64,000 nt of DNA from Streptomyces zhaozhouensis (GCF_900230195.1 NZ_OCNE01000026.1:1-64000); one strand, 5' to 3'; shown: positions 24,119 through 33,285, numbered from the stretch's first letter. A program made the numbers and translations. Notes: generated by a model from the sequence alone, not told the origin.

Positions 24119-24691
24119 TCAGGGCCAGACCAGGCAGTAGGGCTGGTGCCCCGCCTCGTGCAGTCGCCGGGAGAAGTCCTGCCACTCGTTGAGCAGCCGG
24201 TAGACGCCGAACGCGTCGTTGGGGCCGCTGCGGTCGGGCACCGTCGACCAGATGAACGCGGCGGCGCCGACGGTCTCGTCGCCGATGCCGCGCAGCGGGT
24301 CCACCACCGTGGTCGGCAACTTGACGACCGCGTAGTCGGGGTGGAGCACCACCAGCTCCAGCGGGGGCACCCGGTGCAGCGGTATGCCCTCGATGCCGGT
24401 CAGCACCATGGCGGCCATCGTCTCCGGCTTGATCCGGGTGAACATCCCCTGACCCAGCTCGTCCCCGCCCAGCTCCTCGGGGCGCATGGAGAGCGGCACC
24501 CGCGCCGCGGTGGCGCCGTCCGGGGCGCCGAAGTACTTGTACGTCACGGCCATCCGGCCGCCTCGACCCCGCAACTCGAACTCGCCGTTGTCCGTCCTGC
24601 GGCGGTGTCTGCCCCGGCGGGAGCGGGATCGGGGTGAGGGCTCAGATCCGTGATCTCCCGTTCCCTCGCCGATTTCGCCACCGCGCTGCAT
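24119..24691 (-). CDS. conserved protein of unknown function
   Basis: 190 residues, not assigned to a named family. The first 45 residues are basic and low complexity. From residue 47 (MAVTYKYFGAPDG) the protein looks folded, with features such as RIKPETMAAMVLTGIEGIPL and FGVYRLLNEWQDFSRRLHEA, ending in PYCLVWP. There are no membrane segments or signal peptide. The codon bias is normal for the window. It is divergent from hemL with 117 bp between, a position that may be shared in related genomes. The ATG at 24553 before MAVTYK is an alternative start. Confidence 0.7.
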   Translation of the reverse strand: MQRGGEIGEGTGDHGSEPSPRSRSRRGRHRRRTDNGEFELRGRGGRMAVTYKYFGAPDGATAARVPLSMRPEELGGDELGQGMFTRIKPETMAAMVLTGIEGIPLHRVPPLELVVLHPDYAVVKLPTTVVDPLRGIGDETVGAAAFIWSTVPDRSGPNDAFGVYRLLNEWQDFSRRLHEAGHQPYCLVWP

Positions 24692-24808
24692 GTCACCACC
24701 TGACTACTCGCGACCCCGCCGCACAAACCCGATCATCGTTCCAGACACCTCCCCCCTCAGGCGGCTGCGAAACGCCCTGACACCGAGCTGTGAGGGGCTG
24801 ATGTCACC

Positions 24809-26131
24809 ATGGACCGCGTGACCCGATCCATCGAAGCCCCAGTCTCGCAGACGCTCTACGACCGCGCGGCCAGTGTCACCCCCGGTGGCGTGAACTCTCC
24901 GGTACGTGCTTTCGGCGCCGTGGGCGGTACGCCCCGTTTCATGGTGTCCGGTACCGGTCCCTACCTCACCGACGCGGACGGGAGGGAATATGTCGATCTG
25001 GTGTGCTCCTGGGGGCCGATGATCCTCGGCCACTCCCATCCGGTCGTCCTGGAGGCGGTGCGCGCCGCCGTCGAGCGCGGCACCTCGTTCGGCACCCCGA
25101 CGCCGGGGGAGGTCGAGTTGGCCGAGGAGATCGTGGGCCGGGTCGACCCGGTCGAGCGGGTGCGGCTGGTCTCCTCGGGCACCGAGGCGACGATGTCGGC
25201 GATCCGGCTGGCCCGCGGCTTCACCGGGCGCGCCAAGGTGATCAAGTTCGCCGGCTGCTACCACGGCCATGTCGACGCCCTGTTGGCCTCCGCGGGCTCG
25301 GGGGTCGCGACGTTCGGGCTGCCCGACACGCCGGGCGTCACCGGCGCGCAGGCCGGCGAGACGCTGGTGCTGCCCTACAACGACCTGGCCGCCGTCACCG
25401 AGGCGTTCGAGGCGCACCCGGGCGAGATCGCCTGCGTGATCACCGAGGCGGTGCCGGGGAACATGGGCGTCGTCCCGCCGCTGCCCGGGTTCAACGCGGG
25501 GCTCGCGGAGCTGTGCCGGCGACACGGCGCGCTGCTGGTCTCCGACGAGGTGATGACCGGCTTCCGGATGAGCCGACAGGGCTGGTACGGCGTCGAGGGC
25601 GTCGAGGCCGACCTGTTCACCTTCGGGAAGGTGATGGGCGGCGGCTTCCCGGCGGCGGCGTTCGGCGGACGGGCCGACGTCATGGACAAGTTGGCGCCCT
25701 CGGGCCCGGTCTACCAGGCGGGCACCCTCTCCGGGAACCCGGTGGCGACCGCCGCCGGCCTGGCCCAGCTGCGGCTGCTGGACGACGACGCGTACGCGCG
25801 GCTGGACGCCACCTCGGCGCGGCTGCGCGCGCTGGCGGCCGACGCGTTGACCCGCGAGGGCGTCGCGCACCGGGTGAGCGCGGCGGGGAACATGTTCTCG
25901 GTGTTCTTCACGGACGCGGAGGTGACGGACTTCGCCACCGCCAAGGCCCAGCAGACGTACCGTTTCACCGCGTTCTTCCACGCGATGCTGGAACGCGGGG
26001 TCTATCTGCCGCCGTCCGCCTTCGAGGCGTGGTTCGTCTCCACGGCGCACGACGAGCGCGCGCTGGAGCGGATCGCCGAGGCGCTGCCGGCGGCGGCGCG
26101 GGCGGCGGCCGAGGCCGAGGCGCCGGAGTGA
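24809..26131 (+). CDS. hemL: glutamate-1-semialdehyde 2,1-aminomutase
   Basis: 440 residues. A class III PLP aminomutase converting glutamate-1-semialdehyde to 5-aminolevulinate, downstream of HemA in the C5 pathway. The PLP lysine is K274 in FTFGKVMGGGFP, the PLP-binding Asp is in LLVSDEVMTGFR, and SSGTEATMSAIRLAR is the phosphate-binding block. Length is standard. The ATG lies about 12 nt after GAGGGG, and GTG 24818 is an alternative. It is followed 97 bp later by a histidine phosphatase and then by cytochrome c assembly genes, linking heme precursor supply with cytochrome c maturation. Confidence 0.97.
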   Translation: MDRVTRSIEAPVSQTLYDRAASVTPGGVNSPVRAFGAVGGTPRFMVSGTGPYLTDADGREYVDLVCSWGPMILGHSHPVVLEAVRAAVERGTSFGTPTPGEVELAEEIVGRVDPVERVRLVSSGTEATMSAIRLARGFTGRAKVIKFAGCYHGHVDALLASAGSGVATFGLPDTPGVTGAQAGETLVLPYNDLAAVTEAFEAHPGEIACVITEAVPGNMGVVPPLPGFNAGLAELCRRHGALLVSDEVMTGFRMSRQGWYGVEGVEADLFTFGKVMGGGFPAAAFGGRADVMDKLAPSGPVYQAGTLSGNPVATAAGLAQLRLLDDDAYARLDATSARLRALAADALTREGVAHRVSAAGNMFSVFFTDAEVTDFATAKAQQTYRFTAFFHAMLERGVYLPPSAFEAWFVSTAHDERALERIAEALPAAARAAAEAEAPE

Positions 26132-26228
26132 GGCGCCGGTCGGGAACGACGGGCACGGCGGGGGAACGGAACGGGCCGCCGGGCCGCGCGCGGATAGCGG
26201 CGGGTGCGACGACAGCGGGAGTGGAGCG

Positions 26229-26906
26229 ATGAGCGGCAGCGAGCGGACGACCGTCCATGTGATGCGGCACGGCGAGGTGGACAACCCGGAGGGCGTCCTC
26301 TACGGGCGGCTGCCCGACTTCCACCTCTCCGACCTGGGGCGGCGGATGGCGGAGCGGGTCGCCGAGCGGGTCGCCGAGCGCGACGTCACGCACGTGGTGG
26401 CCTCGCCGCTGGAACGGGCGCGGGAGACGGCGGCGCCGATCGGCAAGGCGCTGGGGCTCCCGGTGGAGACGGACGGCCGGCTGATCGAGGCGGCCAACGT
26501 CTTCGAGGGTAAGACCTTCGGCATCGGCGACGGCGCGCTGCGCCGCCCGGCCAACTGGCGCCATCTGCGCAACCCGTTCCGCCCCTCCTGGGGTGAGCCC
26601 TACGTCGACCAGGCGGTGCGGATGAAGGGCGCGCTGGACGCGGCCCGGGACGCGGCGCGCGGCCACGAGGCGGTCTGTGTCAGCCACCAGCTGCCGATCT
26701 GGGTGCTGCGCAGCTGGGTGGAGCGGCGGCGGCTGTGGCACGACCCGCGCAGCCGGCAGTGCACGCTGGCCTCGTTGACCAGCTTCACCTACGAGGGGGA
26801 CCGGATCGTGTCGGTCGCCTACACCGAGCCGGCGCTGGACCTGGTGCCGCCGCATCTGCGCGCGGGGGCGAAGAAGGTCAAGGGCGCCAAGGGGTTCGGC
26901 GCCTGA
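26229..26906 (+). CDS. histidine phosphatase (phosphoglycerate mutase-like)
   Basis: 225 residues. The catalytic motif is VMRHGEVDNPEG (RHG around 13-15), with Arg/Glu in SPLERARETA and the second His in VCVSHQLPIW. It is a branch-1 histidine phosphatase acting on a small phosphate ester. The conserved location between hemL and the tlpA-ccdA genes in Streptomyces suggests a role linked to cytochrome c or heme metabolism, but no substrate can be inferred. The C-terminal tail is Lys-rich (KKVKGAKGFGA). GGGAG precedes the ATG. Confidence 0.87.
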   Translation: MSGSERTTVHVMRHGEVDNPEGVLYGRLPDFHLSDLGRRMAERVAERVAERDVTHVVASPLERARETAAPIGKALGLPVETDGRLIEAANVFEGKTFGIGDGALRRPANWRHLRNPFRPSWGEPYVDQAVRMKGALDAARDAARGHEAVCVSHQLPIWVLRSWVERRRLWHDPRSRQCTLASLTSFTYEGDRIVSVAYTEPALDLVPPHLRAGAKKVKGAKGFGA

Positions 26907-26976
26907 CGGAAGCGGCCGGCGGCCCGGAGACGGGGGGCGACAAAGATCGCTTCGGGACGCATGGGAAACTTTTCAC

Positions 26977-27561
26977 ATGATCCAGTCTCGGGTTGTCAAG
27001 GGTGCCGTGGCCGTCGCCGGCCTGGTGGCGCTGACCGCGTGTTCGGGCGACCAGGCGGGGCCTTCCGGCGGCGACAGCAACATCGTGCAGGGCAACGGCG
27101 ACATCACCGTCGTCGACGCCGCCGACCGCCAGGCGCTGCCGGAGCTGTCCGGCGAGACGGTCGAGGGCGAGCAGCTCAGCGTGAGCGACTACGCCGGGGA
27201 CATCCTGGTGCTCAACGTGTGGGGCTCCTGGTGCGCGCCGTGCATCGCCGAGGCGGACAACCTGGTGACGGTCGCCGAGGAGACGGCCGACCAGGGCGTC
27301 CAGTTCGTCGGGATCAACACCAGGGACCCCTCCGTGGAGAACGCCCGGGCGTTCGAGGAACGCCACGAGGTGCCCTACCCGAGCCTGTACGACCCGGACG
27401 GGCGGCTGCTGCTGGAGTTCCCGAAGGGGAGCCTCAACCCGCAGGCCGTGCCCTCCACGCTGATCGTGGACCGGGAGGGGCGGATCGCGGTGCGGCTGCT
27501 GAAGCCGCTGACCGAGGACGAGTTGCGGGACGCCCTCGATCCGGTGATCGCGGAGGGCTGA
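26977..27561 (+). CDS. resA: TlpA/ResA-type thiol-disulfide lipoprotein
   Basis: 194 residues. The lipobox LTAC places the acylated Cys at C22. The thioredoxin-like domain has WGSWCAPC with active-site C86 and C89, and the cis-Pro loop VPSTLIVD. It sits outside the membrane and reduces the CxxCH heme-binding motif of apocytochrome c, receiving electrons from CcdA, whose gene follows 7 bp after. Part of the system II cytochrome c maturation cluster. Confidence 0.93.
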   Translation: MIQSRVVKGAVAVAGLVALTACSGDQAGPSGGDSNIVQGNGDITVVDAADRQALPELSGETVEGEQLSVSDYAGDILVLNVWGSWCAPCIAEADNLVTVAEETADQGVQFVGINTRDPSVENARAFEERHEVPYPSLYDPDGRLLLEFPKGSLNPQAVPSTLIVDREGRIAVRLLKPLTEDELRDALDPVIAEG

Positions 27562-27568
27562 CCCGAGC

Positions 27569-28312
27569 ATGGGCTACAACGAGACGGTACTGAGCGGGGC
27601 GCTGCTGCTGGCGCTGCCGGTCGCGGTCTTCGGCGGCCTGGTGTCGTTCTTCTCGCCCTGCGTGCTGCCGTTGGTGCCCGGCTACCTCTCCTATGTCACG
27701 GGCGTCGGCGGCGCCGACCTCGCCGAGGCCAGGCGCGGGCGGATGCTCGCCGGCGCGGGGCTGTTCGTGCTGGGCTTCACCGCCGTCTACGTCTCCGGGG
27801 GCGCGCTCTTCGGCGGGTTCGGGGCGACGCTGCTGGAGCACAGGTCCGTGCTGAACAAGGTGTTCGGCGTGCTGACCATCCTGCTCGGGCTCTTCTTCAT
27901 GGGCGCGCTGCCCTGGCTGACGCCGCGCGAGTTCCGGCTGCGGACGCGGCCGGGGATAGGGCTCGCGGGCGCCCCGATGCTGGGGATCGTCTTCGGCATC
28001 GGCTGGATGCCGTGCGTGGGCCCGACGCTGGCCGCCGTCAACATGCTGGCGTTCAGCGAGGGCACGGCCGGGCGCGGGGCGCTGCTGGCGTTCGCCTACT
28101 GTCTGGGTCTCGGGCTGCCGTTCATCGCCGCGGCCCTGGCGTTCCGCAGGATGCTGGGGGCGTTCGGCTGGGTCAAGCGGCACTACCTGTGGGTGATGCG
28201 GCTGGGCGGCGCGATGCTGATGGTCACCGGGGTGCTGCTGGTCACGGGCGCCTGGGACCGGATGGTGTACGAAATGCAGGTCTGGAGCGTCCAGTTCACC
28301 CCGGGAGTCTGA
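27569..28312 (+). CDS. ccdA: cytochrome c biogenesis protein CcdA
   Basis: 247 residues, six membrane helices. The redox Cys pair is C31 (SFFSPCVLPLVPGYL) and C149 (GIGWMPCVGPTLAA), the hallmark of DsbD/CcdA transporters, which carry electrons from cytoplasmic thioredoxin to ResA outside. The ATG at 27569 is 7 bp after the resA stop. ResB follows after 3 bp, so the four genes form one operon. Confidence 0.95.
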   Translation: MGYNETVLSGALLLALPVAVFGGLVSFFSPCVLPLVPGYLSYVTGVGGADLAEARRGRMLAGAGLFVLGFTAVYVSGGALFGGFGATLLEHRSVLNKVFGVLTILLGLFFMGALPWLTPREFRLRTRPGIGLAGAPMLGIVFGIGWMPCVGPTLAAVNMLAFSEGTAGRGALLAFAYCLGLGLPFIAAALAFRRMLGAFGWVKRHYLWVMRLGGAMLMVTGVLLVTGAWDRMVYEMQVWSVQFTPGV

Positions 28313-28315
28313 CGC

Positions 28316-30316
28316 ATGACACGAGATGACGCTCCCCGCTCGGGCGTCGCCACGGACGGCGGCCCGGAGGGTGAGCCGGCCGAGGTGCCCGACCAGCGGC
28401 GCGACGAGGAGTCGGCGACCGCGGGGCTGACCACGGCGCCGCTGGACGGCGACGAGGACACCGCCGAGGGCGGACGCGCGGACGGCGAACGGGCCGCGGG
28501 CGCCGCCGTGCCCGGCTCGTTCGCGGGCACGCGCGCCCCCGGCGTGGGCGGTGCGCTGTCCTGGGTGGCGCGCGAGCTGCTCGGCTGGGGGCGTTGGTTC
28601 TGGCGGCAGCTCACCTCGATGCGGGTGGCGCTGCTGCTGCTCCTGCTGCTGGCGCTGGCCTCCATCCCCGGTTCGCTGATTCCGCAGGAGCGGTCGGACG
28701 TCACGGTCGCGGCGGACTTCCGTCAGCGGAACCCGGGACTCTCCGAGTTCTACGACCGCTTCCAGCTCTTCGACGTGTACTCGTCGATCTGGTTCTCCGC
28801 GATCTACATCCTGCTCTTCATCTCGCTGATCGGCTGTATCGTCCCCCGGACCTGGCAGTTCATCGGACAGTTGCGCGGGCGCCCCCCGCGCGCCCCCCGG
28901 CGGCTGGACCGGATGCCGGCGTACACCACCTGGCGCACCACCGCCCCGCCCGAGGAGGTGCTGGCGGCGGCGCGGCAGCGGCTGCGGCGCCGGAGGTTCC
29001 GCACGGACGTCGCGGACACCCCGGGGCGCGAGGGGCAGGTCGCCGCCGAGAAGGGCTATCTGCGCGAGGCGGGCAACCTGCTCTTCCACGTCGCGCTGAT
29101 CGTCATGCTGGTCGCCTTCGCCGCCGGGCAGCTCTACCACTCCGAGGGCGGCAAGCTGGTCGTCCAGGGCAGCGGCTTCACCAACGCGCTGCCGCAGTAC
29201 GACGACTTCTCCTCCGGCCAGCTCTACGACGTGGACGAACTGGAGCGGTTCGGCTTCACCCTCGACGAGTTCCACTACGCCTACAGCAGGGACAGCGTCG
29301 ACATCGGGACGCCCACCGAGTTCCGCGCGGACGTGACCTACTGGACCGACGACGGCACCGAGGAGTCGTCGAGCATCGAGGTCAACGAGCCGCTGCGGGT
29401 CGGCGACGCCAAGGTGAGGCTGCTCGGCCACGGCTACGCCCCGGTGGTGACCGTCACCGACGCGGAGGGGAACACCGCGTTCAGCGGCCCGGTGCCGTTC
29501 CTGCCGCAGGACAACGGCTTCACCTCGACCGGCGTGATCAAGGTCAGCGACTACGTGGGGCCCGACGGGGAGCACGACCAGCTCGGCTTCCAGGGCTTCT
29601 TCAACCCGACGTACAACATCGACGAGGTGCGCGGCCCGCACTCGACCTTCCCCGAGCCGGACTACCCGGTGCTGACGCTCAACGCCTTCCACGGCGACCT
29701 GGGCATCTCCTCCGGCATCCCGCAGAACGTCTACCAGCTCGACACCGAGGACATGGAGCAGCTGACCGACGAGAGCGGCGACCTGTTCCGCTTCGACCTG
29801 CTGCCCGGCGAGTCCGTGGAGCTGCCGGAGGGGCGGGGCACGCTGACCTTCGAGGAGTTCGAGAACTGGGCCACGTTCCAGATCGCCACGCGCGAGGGGA
29901 CCAGCTGGGCGCTGTACGGCTCGATGGCGGCCATCGCCGGGCTCGTCGGCTCGCTCTTCCTCCAGCGCCGCCGCGTGTGGGTGCGGGCGCGGACCGAAGC
30001 GGACGGGCTGACCGTCGTGGAGATGGCCTCGCTCGGCCGCACCGAGTCGGCGAGGATCCCCGAGGAACTGGCCGCCCTCGCCGCCGACCTCCAGCCGGAC
30101 GCGCCGATGGAGCGGCCGGCGGAGCGGGACGGGGCGGCGGACGCCTCGAACGAGGCCCCGGAGGGCGACGACGCGGAGGGCGACGACGCGGAGCGTGACG
30201 CCTCCGGGACGGACGCCACGGGGACGGACGCCACCGAGGACGACGACGCCGGGGCCGCGCCCGACGCGCCAGACGCACGGAAGCCAGACTCACCGCCCGC
30301 CGAAGGAGCGCGCTGA
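28316..30316 (+). CDS. resB: cytochrome c biogenesis protein ResB
   Basis: 666 residues, longer than Bacillus ResB. The N-terminal 90 residues are charged and disordered. Membrane helices appear near residue 100 (VALLLLLLLALASIPGSLIP), 160 and 260, then a large extracytoplasmic domain, a last helix near 545 (AAIAGLVGSLFL), and an acidic Asp/Glu/Ala/Thr tail of about 90 residues. ResB with CcsA forms the synthetase that exports heme and ligates it to apocytochrome c. The stop overlaps the start of ccsA by one base. Confidence 0.94.
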   Translation: MTRDDAPRSGVATDGGPEGEPAEVPDQRRDEESATAGLTTAPLDGDEDTAEGGRADGERAAGAAVPGSFAGTRAPGVGGALSWVARELLGWGRWFWRQLTSMRVALLLLLLLALASIPGSLIPQERSDVTVAADFRQRNPGLSEFYDRFQLFDVYSSIWFSAIYILLFISLIGCIVPRTWQFIGQLRGRPPRAPRRLDRMPAYTTWRTTAPPEEVLAAARQRLRRRRFRTDVADTPGREGQVAAEKGYLREAGNLLFHVALIVMLVAFAAGQLYHSEGGKLVVQGSGFTNALPQYDDFSSGQLYDVDELERFGFTLDEFHYAYSRDSVDIGTPTEFRADVTYWTDDGTEESSSIEVNEPLRVGDAKVRLLGHGYAPVVTVTDAEGNTAFSGPVPFLPQDNGFTSTGVIKVSDYVGPDGEHDQLGFQGFFNPTYNIDEVRGPHSTFPEPDYPVLTLNAFHGDLGISSGIPQNVYQLDTEDMEQLTDESGDLFRFDLLPGESVELPEGRGTLTFEEFENWATFQIATREGTSWALYGSMAAIAGLVGSLFLQRRRVWVRARTEADGLTVVEMASLGRTESARIPEELAALAADLQPDAPMERPAERDGAADASNEAPEGDDAEGDDAERDASGTDATGTDATEDDDAGAAPDAPDARKPDSPPAEGAR

Positions 30317-31398
30317 TGATGCTCGCCGCCGACCAGGGCCTCGCCGACACCAGCAACCTGCTGGTGTACACGGCGATGGCCGTCTACGCCCTGGCCTTCC
30401 TGGCCTACGTCGCCGAGTGGGTCTTCGGCGGACGCAGCCGGGTCGCCAGGACCGCGGCCTCCCTGGACACAGGGGACCAGGACACGGACGCCGCGACCCC
30501 CGCCGTCACCGTGCGGAAGAACGGCGCGACCAGCGTGCTGGAGCGCCCCCGGGTCGTGACCCGCTCCACCGGCCCCGGCCGGCCGGAGACCCTCGACGGC
30601 CCGGGCGCCGCCGGCGGCGACGAGCGCGGCGACACCTACGGCCGGATCGCGGTCGCGCTGACCTCGCTGGCCTTTCTGATGCACCTCGGCGGCGTGGTGA
30701 CCAGGGCGATCGCGGTGGAACGCGGGCCCTGGGGGAACATGTACGAGTTCTCCACCGCGTTCTCCATGGTGGTGACGGGCGCGTTCCTCACCCTGCTCCT
30801 GCTGCGCCGCAACGTGCGCTGGCTGGGGCTGGTCCTGGTCGGCACGGTCCTGCTGGACCTGGGGCTGGCCACCACCGTGCTCTACACCGAGACGCAGCAG
30901 CTGGTGCCCGCGCTGGACTCCATCTGGATGTGGATCCACGTCCCGCTGGCCATCTTCTGCGGCGGGCTGCTCTACCTGGGCGCGATCGGCAGCGTCCTCT
31001 TCCTGCTCAAGGACCGCCACGAGGCGAAGCTGGCCGCCGGCGCGACGCCGGGAAGGCTCAGCTCGTCCGTGCTGGGGCGGCTGCCCTCCTCGGTCTCCCT
31101 GGACCGGTTCTCCTACCGGATCAACGCGGCGGTCTTCCCGCTGTGGACCTTCACGATCGTGGCCGGGGCGATCTGGGCGGAGAACGCGTGGGGGCGCTAC
31201 TGGGACTGGGACCCGAAGGAGACGTGGGCCTTCATCACGTGGGTCGCCTACGCGGGCTATCTGCACGCCAGGGCCACCGCGGGCTGGAAGGGCAGGAAGG
31301 CGGCCTATCTGGCCGTGATCGGCTTCATCTGCTTCCTGATCAACTACTACGGTGTGAACATCTTCTTTGACAGTCTGCACTCGTACGGCGGGGTCTGA
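30316..31398 (+). CDS. ccsA: cytochrome c biogenesis protein CcsA (CcsB)
   Basis: 360 residues, a polytopic heme-handling protein. The heme-binding WWD-type motif is WGRYWDWDPKETWAFITW, with conserved WGNMYEFS upstream and histidines for heme ligation in MHLGG, WIHVPL and HSYGG. The first external loop is extended. ATG 30316 (or 30319) overlaps the resB stop. Last gene of the ccs operon, followed by a GC hairpin at 31583-31604. Confidence 0.94.
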   Translation: MMLAADQGLADTSNLLVYTAMAVYALAFLAYVAEWVFGGRSRVARTAASLDTGDQDTDAATPAVTVRKNGATSVLERPRVVTRSTGPGRPETLDGPGAAGGDERGDTYGRIAVALTSLAFLMHLGGVVTRAIAVERGPWGNMYEFSTAFSMVVTGAFLTLLLLRRNVRWLGLVLVGTVLLDLGLATTVLYTETQQLVPALDSIWMWIHVPLAIFCGGLLYLGAIGSVLFLLKDRHEAKLAAGATPGRLSSSVLGRLPSSVSLDRFSYRINAAVFPLWTFTIVAGAIWAENAWGRYWDWDPKETWAFITWVAYAGYLHARATAGWKGRKAAYLAVIGFICFLINYYGVNIFFDSLHSYGGV

Positions 31399-31582
31399 GC
31401 GCCGGAGAGAAGGGACGGCACCGCCGCCGAAACGGCTTCCGCGGGGTGTCGTCCACCCGCCTTCGACGAGGGCCCGCCCGGTTTCCGGCGCGGGCTCCGC
31501 GTCGTTTCCGGGCCTTTCTCGTGACCCCGGCCACAGCGAAATCGGGCCTACGGCCGCGCTTAGCAGCGGGAAATGACAAAGG

Positions 31583-31604
31583 GCCCGGGACTTTCGTCCC
31601 GGGC
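31583..31604 (+). terminator. hairpin after ccsA
   Basis: GCCCGGGAC-TTTC-GTCCCGGGC, a perfect 9-bp stem, 185 bp downstream of ccsA. The 498-bp region 31399-31896 otherwise holds no gene. Confidence 0.65.
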
Positions 31605-31833
31605 GCGTGGGGAATCCCGTCAGAAGGCGGTGTGACAGGGGGCGCGGCGCCCGCACTCCGTTCCCTTCCTGGTGAGAGCGCCGCAGGTCGGAGCCGCTGC
31701 CGAGGGTGGTGGAGCGCGTGCGCGAAAGGGCGCTCCGCACCCGGGGGCGACGGCCGGGAAAGCGCCGGGAAACGGCCGCGCCCGCTACGAGACCGGGTCG
31801 TATCAGGGGGTCTTGTGCGGGGTTCCGAGCGTC

Positions 31834-31873
31834 GGTTATCAAGGTGGTGTTCGGTCGTTTTGTCCGGATAACC
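31834..31873 (+). promoter_or_regulatory. stem-loop in the leader of the M23 peptidase gene
   Basis: GGTTATC (31834-31840) and GATAACC (31867-31873) are perfect arms, extended by TCG/CGA after a 2-nt bulge. It lies 11 nt before the ribosome-binding site GAGGTGG (31884-31890), so it may modulate translation. Confidence 0.45.
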
Positions 31874-31896
31874 CCGATTTATCGAGGTGGACTTCC

Positions 31897-32580
31897 ATGC
31901 CTAAGATCACCACGCACCGCATCCGCGAGAACCTCCGACTGCGCACCCGCGTGGCCACCGTGGCCGCCGCCGGTCTGACCGCGTCGGCCGTCCTCACGGG
32001 CGCGGCGGTGGCGGCCGACGGCAACCCCGCCGACGTCTACGCCGCGCACACCGTCGCCGAGGCGATGGGCTCCGGGCACGGCGGGCCGACCGGAGGGTCG
32101 GCCGGCACCGGCGCCGAGGAGGCCCCGGGCAAGACCGCCGAGAAGCCGAAGGCGAGTGACTGGGTGTCGCCGATCTCGGGTGACTACGAGCTGTCGGCGA
32201 CGTACGGCAACAGTGGTGACCGTTGGACCAGCAAGCACAGTGGTCAGGACTTCGCCGTGCCGACGGGTACCGAGGTGTCCTCGGTGCACGAGGGGACCGT
32301 GGTGAAGGCCGGTGGCAACGGTGCCGGTGACGGTCCCGCGTATGGGAACGCGGTCGTGATCGATCACGGTGATGGCACGTTCAGCCAGTACGCGCACCTT
32401 TCCGAGGTGGACGTGGCCGTGGGTGATCAGGTGAAGACGGGCGAGGAGATCGCGCTGTCCGGTAACTCCGGTAACAGCAGTGGCCCCCACCTGCACTTCG
32501 AGATCCGCACGACCGCCGACTACGGCACCGCCGTGGACCCGATGGAGTTCCTGCGCGGCGAGCACGACGCGGAGGTGTGA
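31897..32580 (+). CDS. secreted M23 family peptidase (LytM type)
   Basis: 227 residues. A signal peptide (LRTRVATVAAAGLTASAVLT to about AVAA at 40) is followed by a Gly/Glu/Lys-rich linker to about 88 and an M23 domain. Zinc ligands are H114 and D118 (KHSGQDFA) and H200 in PHLHFEIR with catalytic H198. It is a predicted cell-wall endopeptidase acting on peptidoglycan cross-bridges. ATG 31897 has GAGGTGG upstream. The catalytic domain uses GGT and other T-ending codons more than its neighbours, a possible sign of a different origin or expression level. Confidence 0.93.
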   Translation: MPKITTHRIRENLRLRTRVATVAAAGLTASAVLTGAAVAADGNPADVYAAHTVAEAMGSGHGGPTGGSAGTGAEEAPGKTAEKPKASDWVSPISGDYELSATYGNSGDRWTSKHSGQDFAVPTGTEVSSVHEGTVVKAGGNGAGDGPAYGNAVVIDHGDGTFSQYAHLSEVDVAVGDQVKTGEEIALSGNSGNSSGPHLHFEIRTTADYGTAVDPMEFLRGEHDAEV

Positions 32581-32657
32581 CCCCCACCCGCCGACCGACG
32601 AGACGGCCCGGGCGCCCGGCGCGCCCGGGCCGTCGGCCTGTCCGGGGGCGGGAGCGC

Positions 32658-32686
32658 TTGTGCGGGATTACGTAATTACGTAGTCT
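32658..32686 (+). promoter_or_regulatory. leaderless promoter with internal operator
   Basis: TTGTGC (32658-32663), 17 bp, TAGTCT (32681-32686), then the ATG 8 nt later, with no ribosome-binding site. The perfect 14-bp palindrome TACGTAATTACGTA (32669-32682) fills the spacer and touches the -10 box, an ideal place for autorepression by the encoded ArsR-type protein. Confidence 0.6.
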
Positions 32687-32693
32687 CGTGGTC

Positions 32694-33215
32694 ATGGAGC
32701 TGGAGGAACGCGTCGCCGCCCTGGAGCGGCGGCTGGCGGAGCTGGAGGCCGGGGCCCGGCCTCCGACGGGTGCTTCCGCGCGGGACGAGGACGCGCTCGC
32801 CGAGCGGTTCTGGGCCCTGCGCGGGCTCAAGGAGCGGCAGGACGAGGCGGCCGACGAGGGCGGCGCGGTGCTCTACACCGGCGCGGTCCGGCTGCCCACC
32901 GACGAGCGCTACGAGTGGCAGTACGGGCAGACCGTCGAGGCGCTGCTGGAGGGCGACTGGTCCTCGCGAGCCGACGCGTTCGCCGCGCTGGGGCACCCGG
33001 TGCGGCTGCGGCTGCTGCGCGAGGTGCTGGCCGGCCGCCGCACGGCGGCGGAGCTGGCCGAGCTGCCGGAGACCGGCACCACCGGCCAGATCTACCACCA
33101 TCTGCGCCAACTGGCCGCCGCCGGCTGGCTGACCGCCGCCGGGCGGGGGCGCTGGACCGTGCCGCCGCAGCGCGTCGTGCCGCTGCTGGTCGCGGTCACC
33201 CTGACCGGTCCCTAG
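32694..33215 (+). CDS. ArsR-type winged-helix regulator with N-terminal coiled coil
   Basis: 173 residues. The N-terminus (MELEERVAALERRLAELEA) is a coiled coil for oligomerization. The winged helix-turn-helix runs from about 95 (AFAALGHPVRLRLLREVLAG through TGQIYHHLRQLAAAGWL). There are no ArsR/SmtB metal-binding Cys clusters, so the signal is unknown. The gene appears leaderless: the ATG is 8 nt from a -10 box and lacks a ribosome-binding site. A 14-bp palindrome lies in the promoter. An M23 peptidase gene follows after 70 bp and is the obvious target. Confidence 0.85.
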   Translation: MELEERVAALERRLAELEAGARPPTGASARDEDALAERFWALRGLKERQDEAADEGGAVLYTGAVRLPTDERYEWQYGQTVEALLEGDWSSRADAFAALGHPVRLRLLREVLAGRRTAAELAELPETGTTGQIYHHLRQLAAAGWLTAAGRGRWTVPPQRVVPLLVAVTLTGP

Positions 33216-33285
33216 GACCTGTCCGGGCGGACAGCGGTCCGCCAGCCCACCGCCTTCGGGAGCCACCAGGAAACGGGGAGACACT

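Noticed and set aside
31399..31896. Possible c-di-AMP (ydaO) riboswitch before the M23 peptidase gene
   Set aside because: Such riboswitches are common before actinomycete wall hydrolases, but I could not match the conserved core by eye. Only generic stem-loops are supported.
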